In this document: piece after piece, positions 40,894-50,394 of the stretch
Position numbering within the stretch: the first letter of the stretch is position 1
Layout: each line of letters begins with the position of its first letter
Source of the DNA: Streptomyces sp. H27-C3
Lineage (GTDB): Bacteria; Actinomycetota; Actinomycetes; Streptomycetales; Streptomycetaceae
NCBI RefSeq assembly: GCF_030063415.1
Contig: NZ_JASITA010000013.1
Span: forward strand, 1-64,000
Length of the DNA stretch: 64,000 bases
Direction: 5' to 3'
Position numbers and translations under genes: made by a program
Notes under the pieces: generated by a model
Seen by the model: the letters and a program-made list of their open reading frames with translations, nothing else
Database searches by the model: none
Told to the model about the DNA's origin: nothing

Positions 40894-42135
40894 ATGACCT
40901 TTCGCCGCAGCGCAGCCACCGTGCTCGCCGCTTCCGCCGTTCTCTGCGCAACCGCCGGCCCGGTGGCGGTCGCGGCGCCCACTCCGTCGCCCAAGCCCGT
41001 GATCCCGTCGGGGTTGTACGGCAGGACGGACCCCACGTACGACGGTGTCTTTCGGCAGTCGCTGGCCCTGCTCGCCCAGGACACCGTGGGCGTCAAGCCC
41101 GCCGCGACGGCCGTGAACTGGCTGGTCGGGCAGCAGTGCGACAGCGGCGGCTTCCCGGCGTTCCGCGCCGACGCCACCGAGCCGTGCAACGCGAAGACCA
41201 TGGTGGACAGCAACGCCACCGCGGCCGCCGTGCAGGCGCTCGGCGCGCTCGGCGGGCAGGACGCCGTCGTGAAGAAGGGCGTCGACTGGCTGAAGTCCAC
41301 CCAGAACCCGGACGGCGGCTGGAGCTACAGCCCCGGCGCCCCGACCGACTCCAACTCCACGTCGATCGTGATCGGCGCGCTCGCCGCGACGGGCGAGAAG
41401 CCGGGCGAGGTGAAGTCGCAGAAGAGCAGGTCGCCGTTCGACGCGCTCGGCACGTTCGCCATCCCGTGCGACGCGAAGACGGGCGGCGGCGCGTTCGCGT
41501 ACCAGCCGGACAAGGCCGGGAAGCTCGCGCCCAACGGTGACGCGACGGCCGCGGCCGTGCTGGGCACGCTCGGCAAGGGTCTGGTCGTCGAGGGCAAGGA
41601 CGGCGGCAAGAAGGCCTCGTGCACCCAGGGCGGCAAGCCGACCCCGGCCATGACGTCCGGCAACGGCGCCGCGTACCTGGCCACCACCCTCGCCAAGACC
41701 GGCCACCTCGACACTCCCCCCATGCCCGGCGCCGAGGACGCGAAGCCGCTGCCGGACTTCGGCAACACCGCGGACGCCGTGGTCGCGCTGGCCGCGCAGG
41801 GCGGGGCCGAGCAGGCGCGGAAGCCGCTGACCTGGCTGGAGAAGAACTCGGCCGGCTGGGCGAAGCAGAGCGGGCCCGCCGCGTACGCGCAGCTGATCTT
41901 CGCCGCGCACGCGACCGGCACCGACCCGAAGTCCTTCGGCGGAGCCGACCTGGTCAAGGCGCTCAACGCGACCGGGCCCGCGCCCGAGTCCGTACAGAAG
42001 CCGGCCGGTGACAAGGACGAGAAGAAGGACGACGGCGGCTTCGGCGCCTGGTGGATCGTCGGCATCGTCTTCGTCGCCAGTGCGGGCGCGGGCATCCTGT
42101 TCAGCGGCCGCAAGAAGAAGAACCAGCAGCGGTGA
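40894..42135 (+). CDS. Secreted prenyltransferase/transcobalamin-fold protein with C-terminal anchor
   Basis: 413 residues: signal peptide (FRRSAATVLAASAVLCATAG), an alpha/alpha-toroid domain with repeats such as WLVGQQCDSGGFPAFRAD and WLKSTQNPDGGWSYSPGAP, a lysine/aspartate linker and a C-terminal membrane helix followed by GRKKKNQQR. The toroid fold is shared by terpenoid cyclases and by the alpha domain of human intrinsic factor and transcobalamin. Because it heads an operon behind a cobalamin riboswitch, a surface cobalamin-capture role is more likely than isoprenoid chemistry (inference). ATG 40894 follows AGGAGAGG. Stop overlaps the next start. Confidence 0.82.
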   Translation: MTFRRSAATVLAASAVLCATAGPVAVAAPTPSPKPVIPSGLYGRTDPTYDGVFRQSLALLAQDTVGVKPAATAVNWLVGQQCDSGGFPAFRADATEPCNAKTMVDSNATAAAVQALGALGGQDAVVKKGVDWLKSTQNPDGGWSYSPGAPTDSNSTSIVIGALAATGEKPGEVKSQKSRSPFDALGTFAIPCDAKTGGGAFAYQPDKAGKLAPNGDATAAAVLGTLGKGLVVEGKDGGKKASCTQGGKPTPAMTSGNGAAYLATTLAKTGHLDTPPMPGAEDAKPLPDFGNTADAVVALAAQGGAEQARKPLTWLEKNSAGWAKQSGPAAYAQLIFAAHATGTDPKSFGGADLVKALNATGPAPESVQKPAGDKDEKKDDGGFGAWWIVGIVFVASAGAGILFSGRKKKNQQR

Positions 42136-42797
42136 GGACGCGTACGCGTCAGGTCGCGCTCCTCCTCGCCCTGTGCGCCGCGCTCGCGGTGCTGGGCGGG
42201 GCGGGGTCCGCGCAGGCGGCGACCGGCTACCGGTACTGGTCGTTCTGGGACCAGGGCGGCGGCGGGAAGTGGACGTACGCCACCCAGGGTCCGTCCACCG
42301 CCAGGCCCGCCGACGGTGATGTCCAGGGCTTCCGGTTCGCCGTGAGCCAGGACTCGCAGGACGCCGCGAAGCCGCGCGGGGCCGGGGACTTCCGGGCCAT
42401 CTGCGGCGCCACCCCCGCCAAGGACAACGCGAAGCGGGTCGCGCTGGTCATCGACTTCGGTACGGCGGCCGACGCGCCCGACGGGGAGCGGCCGCCCGCG
42501 GCGCGCACCGCCTGTGCCCGGATCGGCCCGGACGCGACCAGCGCCGAGGCGCTCGCCGCGGTGGCGAAGCCGCTGCGGTACAACAGCGACGCGCTGCTGT
42601 GTGCGATCTCCGGCTACCCCAAGGCGGGCTGCGGGGACCAGGTCGCCGCCGGCGGCGGCAAGAAGACGGCCCCGGCGCCGGAGAGCACACCTGACGACGG
42701 CGGCCCCTCCGCCGGGATCCTGGTCGGCCTCGCCGCCGTCCTCGCGCTCGGCGCGGCCGGTGTGTGGCAGGCCCGCCGCCGCCGCGGACGACCGTGA
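42132..42797 (+). CDS. Secreted/anchored protein of the cobalamin uptake operon (SCO2322-like)
   Basis: 221 residues: signal peptide (RQVALLLALCAALAVLGGAG, then SAQA), a mature domain starting GYRYWSFWDQGGGGKWTYA, a charged linker and a C-terminal membrane helix with RRRRGR. Four cysteines (AICG, TACAR, LLCAI, AGCGD) could form disulfides. GTG at 42132 overlaps the toroid gene stop (GTGA). The aromatic start of the mature domain recalls the small beta domain that caps cobalamin in transcobalamins, so it may be a split partner of the toroid protein; that is speculation. Confidence 0.78.
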   Translation: MRTRTRQVALLLALCAALAVLGGAGSAQAATGYRYWSFWDQGGGGKWTYATQGPSTARPADGDVQGFRFAVSQDSQDAAKPRGAGDFRAICGATPAKDNAKRVALVIDFGTAADAPDGERPPAARTACARIGPDATSAEALAAVAKPLRYNSDALLCAISGYPKAGCGDQVAAGGGKKTAPAPESTPDDGGPSAGILVGLAAVLALGAAGVWQARRRRGRP

Positions 42798-43936
42798 CCC
42801 TGCGCGCGCCCGAGGCGAACCGCAGCAACGCCCTGCACGCCGGGGCCTGGTGGCTGTGGGCGCTCGGGCTCGCCACCGCCGCGTCGCGAACCACCAATCC
42901 GCTGCTCCTCGGGCTGCTGGTGGGTGTCGCCGGTTACGTCGTCGCCGCACGCCGCACCGACGCGCCGTGGGCCCGTTCGTACGGCGCGTTCGTCAAGCTC
43001 GGCCTGGTGGTCATCGGGATCCGGCTGCTGTTCTCGGTGTTCCTCGGCTCGCCGATTCCCGGCACCCACACACTGTTCACGCTGCCCGAAGTACCGATGC
43101 CGGACTGGGCGAAGGGGGTGCGGATCGGCGGCCGAGTGACGGCCGAGCAACTGGTCTTCGCCCTGTACGACGGTTCGAAGCTCGCCACCCTCCTCATCTG
43201 CGTGGGCGCGGCCAACGCGCTCGCCAACCCTGCCCGGCTGCTCAAGTCGCTGCCCGGCGCGCTGTACGAGGTCGGGGTCGCCGTCGTCGTCGCGATGACC
43301 TTCGCGCCGAACATGGTCGCCGACGTACTGCGGTTGCGCACCGCGCGCCGGCTGCGCGGCCGCCCCACGGGCGGCATCAAGGCCGTCCTCCAGGTCGGGC
43401 TGCCGGTCCTGGAGGGCGCCCTGGAGCGGTCGGTCGCGGTGGCCGCTTCGATGGACGCACGCGGCTACGGGCGCAGCGCCCATGTCCCGCCCGCCGTGCG
43501 GCACACCACGACCGTGCTGACCATCGGCGGGCTGCTCGGCGTATGCGCCGGGTCTTACGGGCTGCTGGCCGCCGAAGGCGCCGGGTTCGGGCTGCCGGTG
43601 CTCGCCGTGGGACTGCTCGCCGCGATGGCGGGCCTGCGGCTCGGCGGCCGGCGCAGCATCCGTACCCGCTACCGGCCCGATCTGTGGGGCACGCGCGCGT
43701 GGCTGGTGGCCGGGTCGGGTGCGGCGGTCGGGGGGCTGATGATCTGGGCGGGCAGTTACGACCCGGTGGTTCTGCACCCGGGTGTGGTGCCGCTGGTCGC
43801 GCCGGAGTTCCCGCTGTGGCCCGCCGCGTCCGTACTGATCGGCCTGCTGCCGGCCCTCGTGGCCCCGGCGCACAGGGATCCGGCAGCACACAGGGAGCCG
43901 GCAGCGACAGACACAGGGAAAAGGACAGGCCAGTGA
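42794..43936 (+). CDS. ecfT: ECF transporter T component (EcfT/CbiQ)
   Basis: 380 residues, integral membrane: helices at LLLGLLVGVAGYVVAARR, LVVIGIRLLFSVFLG and several later, and the coupling helices with SMDARGYG-type motif (VAASMDARGYGRSA) that contact the ATPases. EcfT energises S components by linking them to the two ATPase sites. GTG 42794 overlaps the previous stop (GTGA) and its own stop overlaps the ATPase gene (GTGA). Longer than typical 260-residue EcfT because of an extra C-terminal helical region. Confidence 0.9.
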   Translation: MTLRAPEANRSNALHAGAWWLWALGLATAASRTTNPLLLGLLVGVAGYVVAARRTDAPWARSYGAFVKLGLVVIGIRLLFSVFLGSPIPGTHTLFTLPEVPMPDWAKGVRIGGRVTAEQLVFALYDGSKLATLLICVGAANALANPARLLKSLPGALYEVGVAVVVAMTFAPNMVADVLRLRTARRLRGRPTGGIKAVLQVGLPVLEGALERSVAVAASMDARGYGRSAHVPPAVRHTTTVLTIGGLLGVCAGSYGLLAAEGAGFGLPVLAVGLLAAMAGLRLGGRRSIRTRYRPDLWGTRAWLVAGSGAAVGGLMIWAGSYDPVVLHPGVVPLVAPEFPLWPAASVLIGLLPALVAPAHRDPAAHREPAATDTGKRTGQ

Positions 43937-45555
43937 TCCGGTTCGAGAATGTGTCGGTCAGTTACGCCGACGCCGCCGCGCCCGCGATCCGGGGTGTCGA
44001 TCTCACCGTGCCCGAGGGTGAGCTGGTCCTGCTCGTCGGCCCGTCCGGAGTCGGCAAATCGACTTTGCTGACTGCGGTCTCCGGGCTCGTCCCGCACTTC
44101 ACCGGCGGCACCCTGCGCGGCCGGGTCACCGTCGACGGCCGTGACACCCGCACCCACAAGCCCCGTGAGCTGGCCGACCTGGTCGGCACCGTCGGCCAGG
44201 ACCCGCTGGCCCACTTCGTCACCGACACCGTCGAGGACGAGCTGGCGTACGGCATGGAGTCCCTGGGCATCGCCCCGGACGTGATGCGGCGCCGGGTCGA
44301 GGAGACCCTGGACCTGCTCGGTCTCGCCGAGCTGCGCGACCGCCCGATCGCCACGCTCTCCGGCGGCCAGCAGCAGCGCGTCGCGATCGGCTCGGTCCTC
44401 ACCCCGCACCCGAAGGTGCTGGTCCTTGACGAGCCGACGTCCGCCCTGGACCCGGCCGCCGCCGAGGAAGTGCTGGCCGTACTGCAACGCCTCGTGCACG
44501 ACCTGGGGACGACGGTACTGATGGCCGAGCACCGCCTGGAGCGGGTGGTGCAGTACGCCGACCAGGTCCTGCTGCTGCCCGGCCCCGGCGAGGCGCCCGT
44601 CCTCGGCGCGCCCGCCGCCGTCATGGCCGTGTCACCGGTGCATCCGCCGGTGGTGGCGCTGGGGCGGCTCGCGGGCTGGGACCCGCTGCCGCTGTCCGTA
44701 CGGGACGCCCGCCGCCGGGCCGCCGGCCTGCGGGAGCGCCTCACGGACCGTACGCCCGCCGCCACGCCCGGGCCGCCGCCCGCCGCACCGGTCGCCGAGA
44801 CCGACGCCCTGACGCTGCGGCGCGGGCGGACCGAGGCGCTGCGCCGGGTGACGCTGTCGGTGCGGCCGGGCGAGACCGTCGCGCTGATGGGCCGCAACGG
44901 CGCGGGCAAGTCGACGCTCCTGGGCGCGCTCGTCGGCATGCACGAGCCGACGTCGGGCGCGGTGCGTGTCGGCGGGAAGGTCCCGCACCGCACCCCGCCG
45001 CGCGAGATGATCCGCCGCGTCGGGCTCGTACCGCAGGAGCCGCGCGATCTGCTGTACGCCGACACCGTCGCCGCCGAGTGCGCGGCGGCCGACGGGGACA
45101 CCGGCGCAGAGGCGGGCAGCTGCCGGGCACTGGTGACCGCGCTGCTCCCTGACGTACCGGACAGCACGCATCCACGGGACCTGTCGGAAGGGCAGCGGCT
45201 CGCGCTGGCCCTCGCCGTCGTACTGACCGGGCGGCCCCCGCTGCTGCTGCTCGACGAACCGACCCGCGGCCTGGACTACGCGGCCAAGGCCCGCCTCGTC
45301 ACGATCTTGCGCGGTCTTGCGGCGGACGGGCACGCGATCGTGCTCGCCACCCACGATGTGGAGCTGGTGGCGGAGCTGGCGCACCGGGTGGTGATCCTCG
45401 CCGACGGCGAGGTGGTCGCCGACGGGCCGACGCCGGAGGTGGTGGTGTCCTCGCCCGCGTTCGCCCCGCAGGTCGCGAAGATCCTCGCGCCGCAGAAGTG
45501 GCTGACCGTGTCGCAGGTACGGGACGCGCTGACTGCCCCCGAGGCCGCCGTATGA
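43933..45555 (+). CDS. ecfA: ECF transporter duplicated ATPase (EcfA-EcfA')
   Basis: 540 residues containing two complete ABC ATPase domains. First: Walker A GPSGVGKS, Q-loop VGQDP, signature LSGGQQQRVAIG, Walker B VLVLDEPTSALD. Second (from about 290): Walker A GRNGAGKS, signature LSEGQRLALALA (LSGG reduced to LSEG) and Walker B LLLLDEPTRGLD. Most ECF systems use two separate subunits; fusion is common in actinobacteria. GTG 43933 overlaps ecfT; the stop overlaps the S-component start (ATGA). Confidence 0.93.
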   Translation: MIRFENVSVSYADAAAPAIRGVDLTVPEGELVLLVGPSGVGKSTLLTAVSGLVPHFTGGTLRGRVTVDGRDTRTHKPRELADLVGTVGQDPLAHFVTDTVEDELAYGMESLGIAPDVMRRRVEETLDLLGLAELRDRPIATLSGGQQQRVAIGSVLTPHPKVLVLDEPTSALDPAAAEEVLAVLQRLVHDLGTTVLMAEHRLERVVQYADQVLLLPGPGEAPVLGAPAAVMAVSPVHPPVVALGRLAGWDPLPLSVRDARRRAAGLRERLTDRTPAATPGPPPAAPVAETDALTLRRGRTEALRRVTLSVRPGETVALMGRNGAGKSTLLGALVGMHEPTSGAVRVGGKVPHRTPPREMIRRVGLVPQEPRDLLYADTVAAECAAADGDTGAEAGSCRALVTALLPDVPDSTHPRDLSEGQRLALALAVVLTGRPPLLLLDEPTRGLDYAAKARLVTILRGLAADGHAIVLATHDVELVAELAHRVVILADGEVVADGPTPEVVVSSPAFAPQVAKILAPQKWLTVSQVRDALTAPEAAV

Positions 45556-46385
45556 GTGGACAGAAAGGGGCGGATCGCCGCCCGCGGGCCGTGCGGCTGG
45601 GCCCGCGGGCCGTCGTCGCACTGCTACTCATCAGCGTGATCGGGGTGATCGCGTTCGGCTGGCCGCTGCTCGCCGACTCCGCGTCCGGGCTCGCCCACTC
45701 GAAGGACGCGCCGTGGCTGTTCGCCGCGCTGCTCCCACTCCTCGTCGCGGTCGTCGTGGCGACCATCGCCGACTCGGGACTCGACGCGAAGGCCGTCGCG
45801 ATGCTGGGCGTACTGGCCGCCGTGGGGGCCGCGCTGCGCCCGCTCGGGGCGGGCACCGCCGGTCTGGAGCCGATGTTCTTCCTGATGGTGCTGAGCGGGC
45901 GGGTGCTGGGCCCCGGCTTCGGCTTCGTGCTGGGCTCGGTGACGATGTTCGCCTCCGCGCTGCTCACCGGCGGCGTCGGTCCGTGGATGCCGTTCCAGAT
46001 GCTGGCCATGGGCTGGTTCACGATGGGCGCGGGCCTGCTGCCGGGGGCGGAGCGGCTGCGTGGCCGCGCCGAGCTGCTGATGCTGGCGGCATACGGCTGT
46101 GTCGCGGCCTTCCTCTACGGCACGATCATGAACCTCCAGGGGTGGACGTACATCGGCGGGCTCTCCTCCGGTGTCTCCTTCCACCCCGGCGACCCGGTGC
46201 ACGAGAACCTGGCCCGCTTCCTCGCCTACTGCGCGGCCACGTCGCTGGGCTGGGACCTGGGCCGGGCCGTCCTCACCGTCGTCCTGACCCTCACCATCGG
46301 CGCGACGGTCCTGAAGGCGCTGCGCCGGGCCACCCGCCGGGCGGCTTTCGAGGTGGCGGTCACATTCGAGACCCAAAGGCCGTAG
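45552..46385 (+). CDS. ECF transporter substrate-binding S component, probably for cobalamin
   Basis: 277 residues with about seven membrane segments (AVVALLLISVIGVIAFGWPL; WLFAALLPLLVAVVVATIAD; LEPMFFLMVLSGRVLGPGFG). The LGPGFGFVLGSVTMFASALLT block and GPWMPFQMLAMGW are typical of actinobacterial CbrT-like S components. Substrate is inferred from the cobalamin riboswitch at the head of the operon; cobalt or a precursor is possible. ATG 45552. Last gene of the five-gene overlapping operon. Confidence 0.88.
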   Translation: MSGQKGADRRPRAVRLGPRAVVALLLISVIGVIAFGWPLLADSASGLAHSKDAPWLFAALLPLLVAVVVATIADSGLDAKAVAMLGVLAAVGAALRPLGAGTAGLEPMFFLMVLSGRVLGPGFGFVLGSVTMFASALLTGGVGPWMPFQMLAMGWFTMGAGLLPGAERLRGRAELLMLAAYGCVAAFLYGTIMNLQGWTYIGGLSSGVSFHPGDPVHENLARFLAYCAATSLGWDLGRAVLTVVLTLTIGATVLKALRRATRRAAFEVAVTFETQRP

Positions 46386-46694
46386 GCAGTACGTCGCTTT
46401 CCGTGACGGAAATGCCCCGCAGCGGTGAGGCGGCCCACAGGACCTTGGTCCTCGACGAGCCCGGTTAGTAGCCGCGATCACCCCCTGGCGGATCTTGCCA
46501 TGAGGCCGCGACCTGCGCAGACAGCGCCAATACCACTGCAGGTCCTTTCTGCCCGCCTAACCGGTTCGACTAGTAAGAGGCGTAATTGCCACGACATGTC
46601 CACTCTGCTCCACTGGAGCAGTCGCCGGGTGAAGCAGGCCGCCGCAATCGGCCCACCCCCGCGACATCCCCTGTTCCCGACGTTAGGTTCCTCC
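46386..46694. other. Intergenic region before the transglycosylase gene
   Basis: 309 bases; open frames continue through but without coding bias. AACCGGTT at 46558 is palindromic. I looked for a ydaO/c-di-AMP riboswitch, often present before cell-wall lysin genes in actinobacteria, and could not recognise one. Confidence 0.5.
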
Positions 46695-47102
46695 GTGTCT
46701 TCTGTGATCACTCGTCGCCTGACCACCCGCTCGAAGTCCGTGGCCGCCGGCGCTGCCGTGCTGCTCGGTTCCGTGGGCGTGGTGATGGGCGGCGGTACCT
46801 CCGAGGCCGCGGCGGCGACGCCGCAGTCGGCCGCGAAGAAGATCATCGCGGACGCCACTCAGTTCCAGTGCTTCGACAACATCGTCGAGCACGAGAGCGG
46901 CTGGGACCACAAGGCCAGCAACACCTCGTCCGGTGCGTACGGCCTGGTCCAGGCCCTGCCGGGCTCCAAGATGTCCTCCGCGGGCTCCGACTGGCAGACC
47001 AACCCGGCCACCCAGATCAAGTGGGGCGTGGACTACATGAACGACCGCTACGGCAACCCGTGCGGCGCGTGGAGCCACTGGCAGGCCAACGGCTGGTACT
47101 GA
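46695..47102 (+). CDS. Secreted transglycosylase SLT-domain protein
   Basis: 135 residues: signal peptide (SKSVAAGAAVLLGSVGVVMG, cleavage after SEAAA), then a lysozyme-like fold with catalytic glutamate in NIVEHESGWDHKASN and GAYGLVQALPGSKM, ending WGVDYMNDRYGNPCGAWSHW. Two cysteines can form the usual disulfide. Such small lysins trim peptidoglycan during germination or growth. The GTG at 46695 is chosen because it opens the signal peptide; its ribosome site is weak. Confidence 0.85.
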   Translation: MSSVITRRLTTRSKSVAAGAAVLLGSVGVVMGGGTSEAAAATPQSAAKKIIADATQFQCFDNIVEHESGWDHKASNTSSGAYGLVQALPGSKMSSAGSDWQTNPATQIKWGVDYMNDRYGNPCGAWSHWQANGWY

Positions 47103-47128
47103 TCAGCCGCACCACCGACTCGGCTCAC

Positions 47129-47178
47129 GAAGGCCCCGTTGTGATTGACCGGGAAAGGTCAACCACGACGGGGCCTTC
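47129..47178 (+). terminator. Terminator hairpin after the transglycosylase gene
   Basis: GAAGGCCCCGTTGTG at 47129 pairs with CACGACGGGGCCTTC ending at 47178, with an inner GACCxxxGGTC helix. Confidence 0.8.
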
Positions 47179-47452
47179 ACCCATGCCCAGCCCGCCCGGG
47201 GACCTGTCCGCCCGGAGGCCGTCCGTCCGGGGCCCGTCCGTCCGGGGCCCGTCCACCAGGGGCCCCTCCGGGGCTCCGTCGGCGCCCCGCCCCACCTCAG
47301 CCCGTCCGGCGCTCGCGGACCGGGACCAAGGCGTGGGACCGCCTCTCGTCCTCCGACCCCGCCCACTCCAGCCGCCCATTTCAGCCGTCCGGCGTTTGAG
47401 GACCGGGACCGGGACGTGGGGCCGCCCCCACGCTCTCCCACCCCGCCCCTCC

Positions 47453-47545
47453 AGCCCGTCCGGCGTTTGAGGACCGGGGTCTGGGGCGGAGCCCCAGTTC
47501 GGGAAGGGGCGGGTAGGGGAACAGCGGCGCAGGCAACCCGCACCC
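47453..47545. repeat. Dispersed intergenic repeat, copy 2
   Basis: Starts AGCCCGTCCGGCGTTTGAGG and runs through GGGGTCTGGGGCGGAGCCCC to GGTAGGGGAACAGC; the same order of elements with few changes is present at 14881-14960. As there, it lies just beyond the stop of a thiolase gene. Confidence 0.82.
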
Positions 47546-47587
47546 CGCCCACGCACCGCACCCGCACCCCCGGGGGCCACCCGCCCC

Positions 47588-48772
<1,185 letters not shown>

Positions 48773-48813
48773 TTACCCGTAGGACGTCCCGGCGCCCACG
48801 GCAGGCTTGGAAC

Positions 48814-48827
48814 TAGTACGCGTTCTA
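48814..48827 (-). promoter_or_regulatory. KstR-type operator of the fadA5-like gene
   Basis: CTAGTACGCGTTCTAG (48813-48828) is nearly palindromic and matches the consensus except AAC read as TAC in one arm. The flanks extend the symmetry (GAACTAG ... CTAGTTC). Confidence 0.65.
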
Positions 48828-48933
48828 GTTCTCGCCTCAGTCTTATGAGTGGCGCCCCCGTAGCGCAAGGGCCCTGCACGCGGTATGCGCCCGCCGCGCA
48901 CGCAACAGTTGGCGCCAAATCCCTTGCCACTTG

Positions 48934-48948
48934 TAGAACTCGTTACTA
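48934..48948 (+). promoter_or_regulatory. KstR-type operator of the CYP125-like gene
   Basis: GTAGAACTCGTTACTAC keeps the AACnnGTT core with near-symmetric flanks; one flank is a base longer than consensus. It lies about 45 bases before the P450 start. Confidence 0.6.
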
Positions 48949-48962
48949 CATTCCGGGCAACT

Positions 48963-48979
48963 TCTGATGGTCCATCAGA
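48963..48979. promoter_or_regulatory. Inverted repeat next to the P450 ribosome site
   Basis: TCTGATGG-T-CCATCAGA has two perfect 8-base arms and ends 13 bases before the P450 start codon. It could be a second operator or a hairpin masking the leader. Confidence 0.5.
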
Positions 48980-48992
48980 CATGGAGTTGCCG

Positions 48993-50237
48993 ATGCACTG
49001 CCCCGCGCTGCCCGACGGGTTCGACTTCACCGACCCCGACCTGCTCCAATCCCGGGTCCCTCACCCGGAGTTCGCACAGATGCGGCAGACCTCCCCGGTG
49101 TGGTGGTGCGCACAGCCGCACGGCATCTCCGGCTTCGACGACGCGGGCTACTGGGTGGTTACCCGACATGCGGACGTCAAATACGTCTCCACGCACCCGG
49201 AACTGTTCTCCTCCCACACAAACACCGCAGTCATCCGCTTCAACGAGTCGATCAGCCGCGACCAGATCGACGCACAGCGGCTGATCATGCTCAACATGGA
49301 TCCGCCCGAGCACACCCGGGTCCGCCAGATCGTGCAGCGCGGTTTCACGCCCGGCGCCATCCGGTCGCTGGAGAACGCCCTGCGCGACCGGGCCCACTCG
49401 ATCGTCGATGCGGCGCTCACGAACGCCAAGGAGGACGGCACCTTCGACTTCGTCACCAACATCGCCGTCGAACTGCCCCTGCAGGCCATCGCCGAGCTCA
49501 TCGGCGTACCGCAGGAGGACCGGACCAAGATCTTCGACTGGTCCAACAAGATGGCGGCGTACGACGATCCGGAGTACGCGATCACCGAGGAAATCGGCAC
49601 CGAGGCGGCCATGGAGATCGTCTCGTACGCCATGAACCTCGCCGCCGCCCGCAAGGAGTGTCCGGCGAAGGACATCGTGTCCACGCTGGTCGCGGCGGAG
49701 GGCGAAGGGAACCTGCAGCCCGACGAGTTCGGCTTCTTCGTCATTCTGCTGGCGGTGGCCGGCAACGAGACCACACGGAACGCGATCAGCCACGGCATGC
49801 ACGCCTTCCTCACCCACCCCGAGCAGTGGGAGCTCTACAAACGCGAGCGCCCCGAGACCGCCGCCGAGGAGATCGTGCGCTGGGCGACGCCCGTCGTATC
49901 CTTCCAGCGGACCGCCACCGAGGACCTCGAACTGGGCGGCCAGGCGATCAAGAAGGGCGACCGGGTCGGCATCTTCTACTCCTCGGCCAACAACGACCCC
50001 GAGGTCTTCGAGAACCCGGAGGCCTTCGACATCACCCGCGACCCCAACCCGCATCTGGGATTCGGCGGCGGCGGCCCGCACTTCTGTCTGGGCAAGTCAC
50101 TGGCCGTACTGGAGATCAACTTGATCTTCAACGCGATCGCGGACGCCCTGCCGGACCTCAAGCTGGTGGGCGCCCCGCGCCGCCTGCGCTCGGCCTGGCT
50201 GAACGGCATCAAGGAACTCCAGGTCAGCCGCGACTGA
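48993..50237 (+). CDS. Cytochrome P450, CYP125-like steroid C26(27)-hydroxylase
   Basis: 414 residues. Heme-binding cysteine is Cys365 in GFGGGGPHFCLGKSLA; the I helix has AVAGNETTRNA; EEIVRWATPV supplies the ExxR glutamate and arginine. ALPDGFDFTDPDLL, LNMDPPEHTR, RGFTP and the C-terminal RLRSAWLNGIKELQV agree closely with CYP125, which hydroxylates the terminal side-chain carbon of cholesterol and oxidises it to the acid. ATG 48993 has GGAG six bases upstream; ATG 48981 lacks one. Divergent from fadA5 with KstR-type sites between, as in mycobacteria. Needs a ferredoxin; the nearest is at 30072. Confidence 0.92.
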   Translation: MHCPALPDGFDFTDPDLLQSRVPHPEFAQMRQTSPVWWCAQPHGISGFDDAGYWVVTRHADVKYVSTHPELFSSHTNTAVIRFNESISRDQIDAQRLIMLNMDPPEHTRVRQIVQRGFTPGAIRSLENALRDRAHSIVDAALTNAKEDGTFDFVTNIAVELPLQAIAELIGVPQEDRTKIFDWSNKMAAYDDPEYAITEEIGTEAAMEIVSYAMNLAAARKECPAKDIVSTLVAAEGEGNLQPDEFGFFVILLAVAGNETTRNAISHGMHAFLTHPEQWELYKRERPETAAEEIVRWATPVVSFQRTATEDLELGGQAIKKGDRVGIFYSSANNDPEVFENPEAFDITRDPNPHLGFGGGGPHFCLGKSLAVLEINLIFNAIADALPDLKLVGAPRRLRSAWLNGIKELQVSRD

Positions 50238-50264
50238 GGCCACCTGACCTGGGCGAGAACTGAG

Positions 50265-50292
50265 TGGCGGGGGCAACTCCACGCCCCCGCCA
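50265..50292 (+). terminator. Hairpin after the P450 gene
   Basis: TGGCGGGGGC and GCCCCCGCCA form a 10-bp stem 28 bases after the stop. Confidence 0.75.
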
Positions 50293-50394
50293 GCCCCTGC
50301 TCAGACGGGGCTGCTGACGGTCGTCCTGTTCTCCTGATGGTCTCGTGCCTGCGCGATGACGCCCGAGCGGGCCGCGTCCGACCCCGTTGCTCGG

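Larger units (their letters stand above)
47103..47587. other. Intergenic repeat-rich region
   Basis: 485 bases without a supported gene. It contains the transglycosylase terminator, GGCCCGTCCG tandem units (47215-47270) and two to three copies of the CCGTCCGGCG-type intergenic repeat (47300, 47380, 47453). Long minus-strand frames here translate into PRTDGPRTDG-like repeats and are not genes. Confidence 0.65.

Noticed and set aside
46386..46694. Possible ydaO c-di-AMP riboswitch before the transglycosylase gene
   Set aside because: Expected because of gene type, but I could not find the conserved core sequences.
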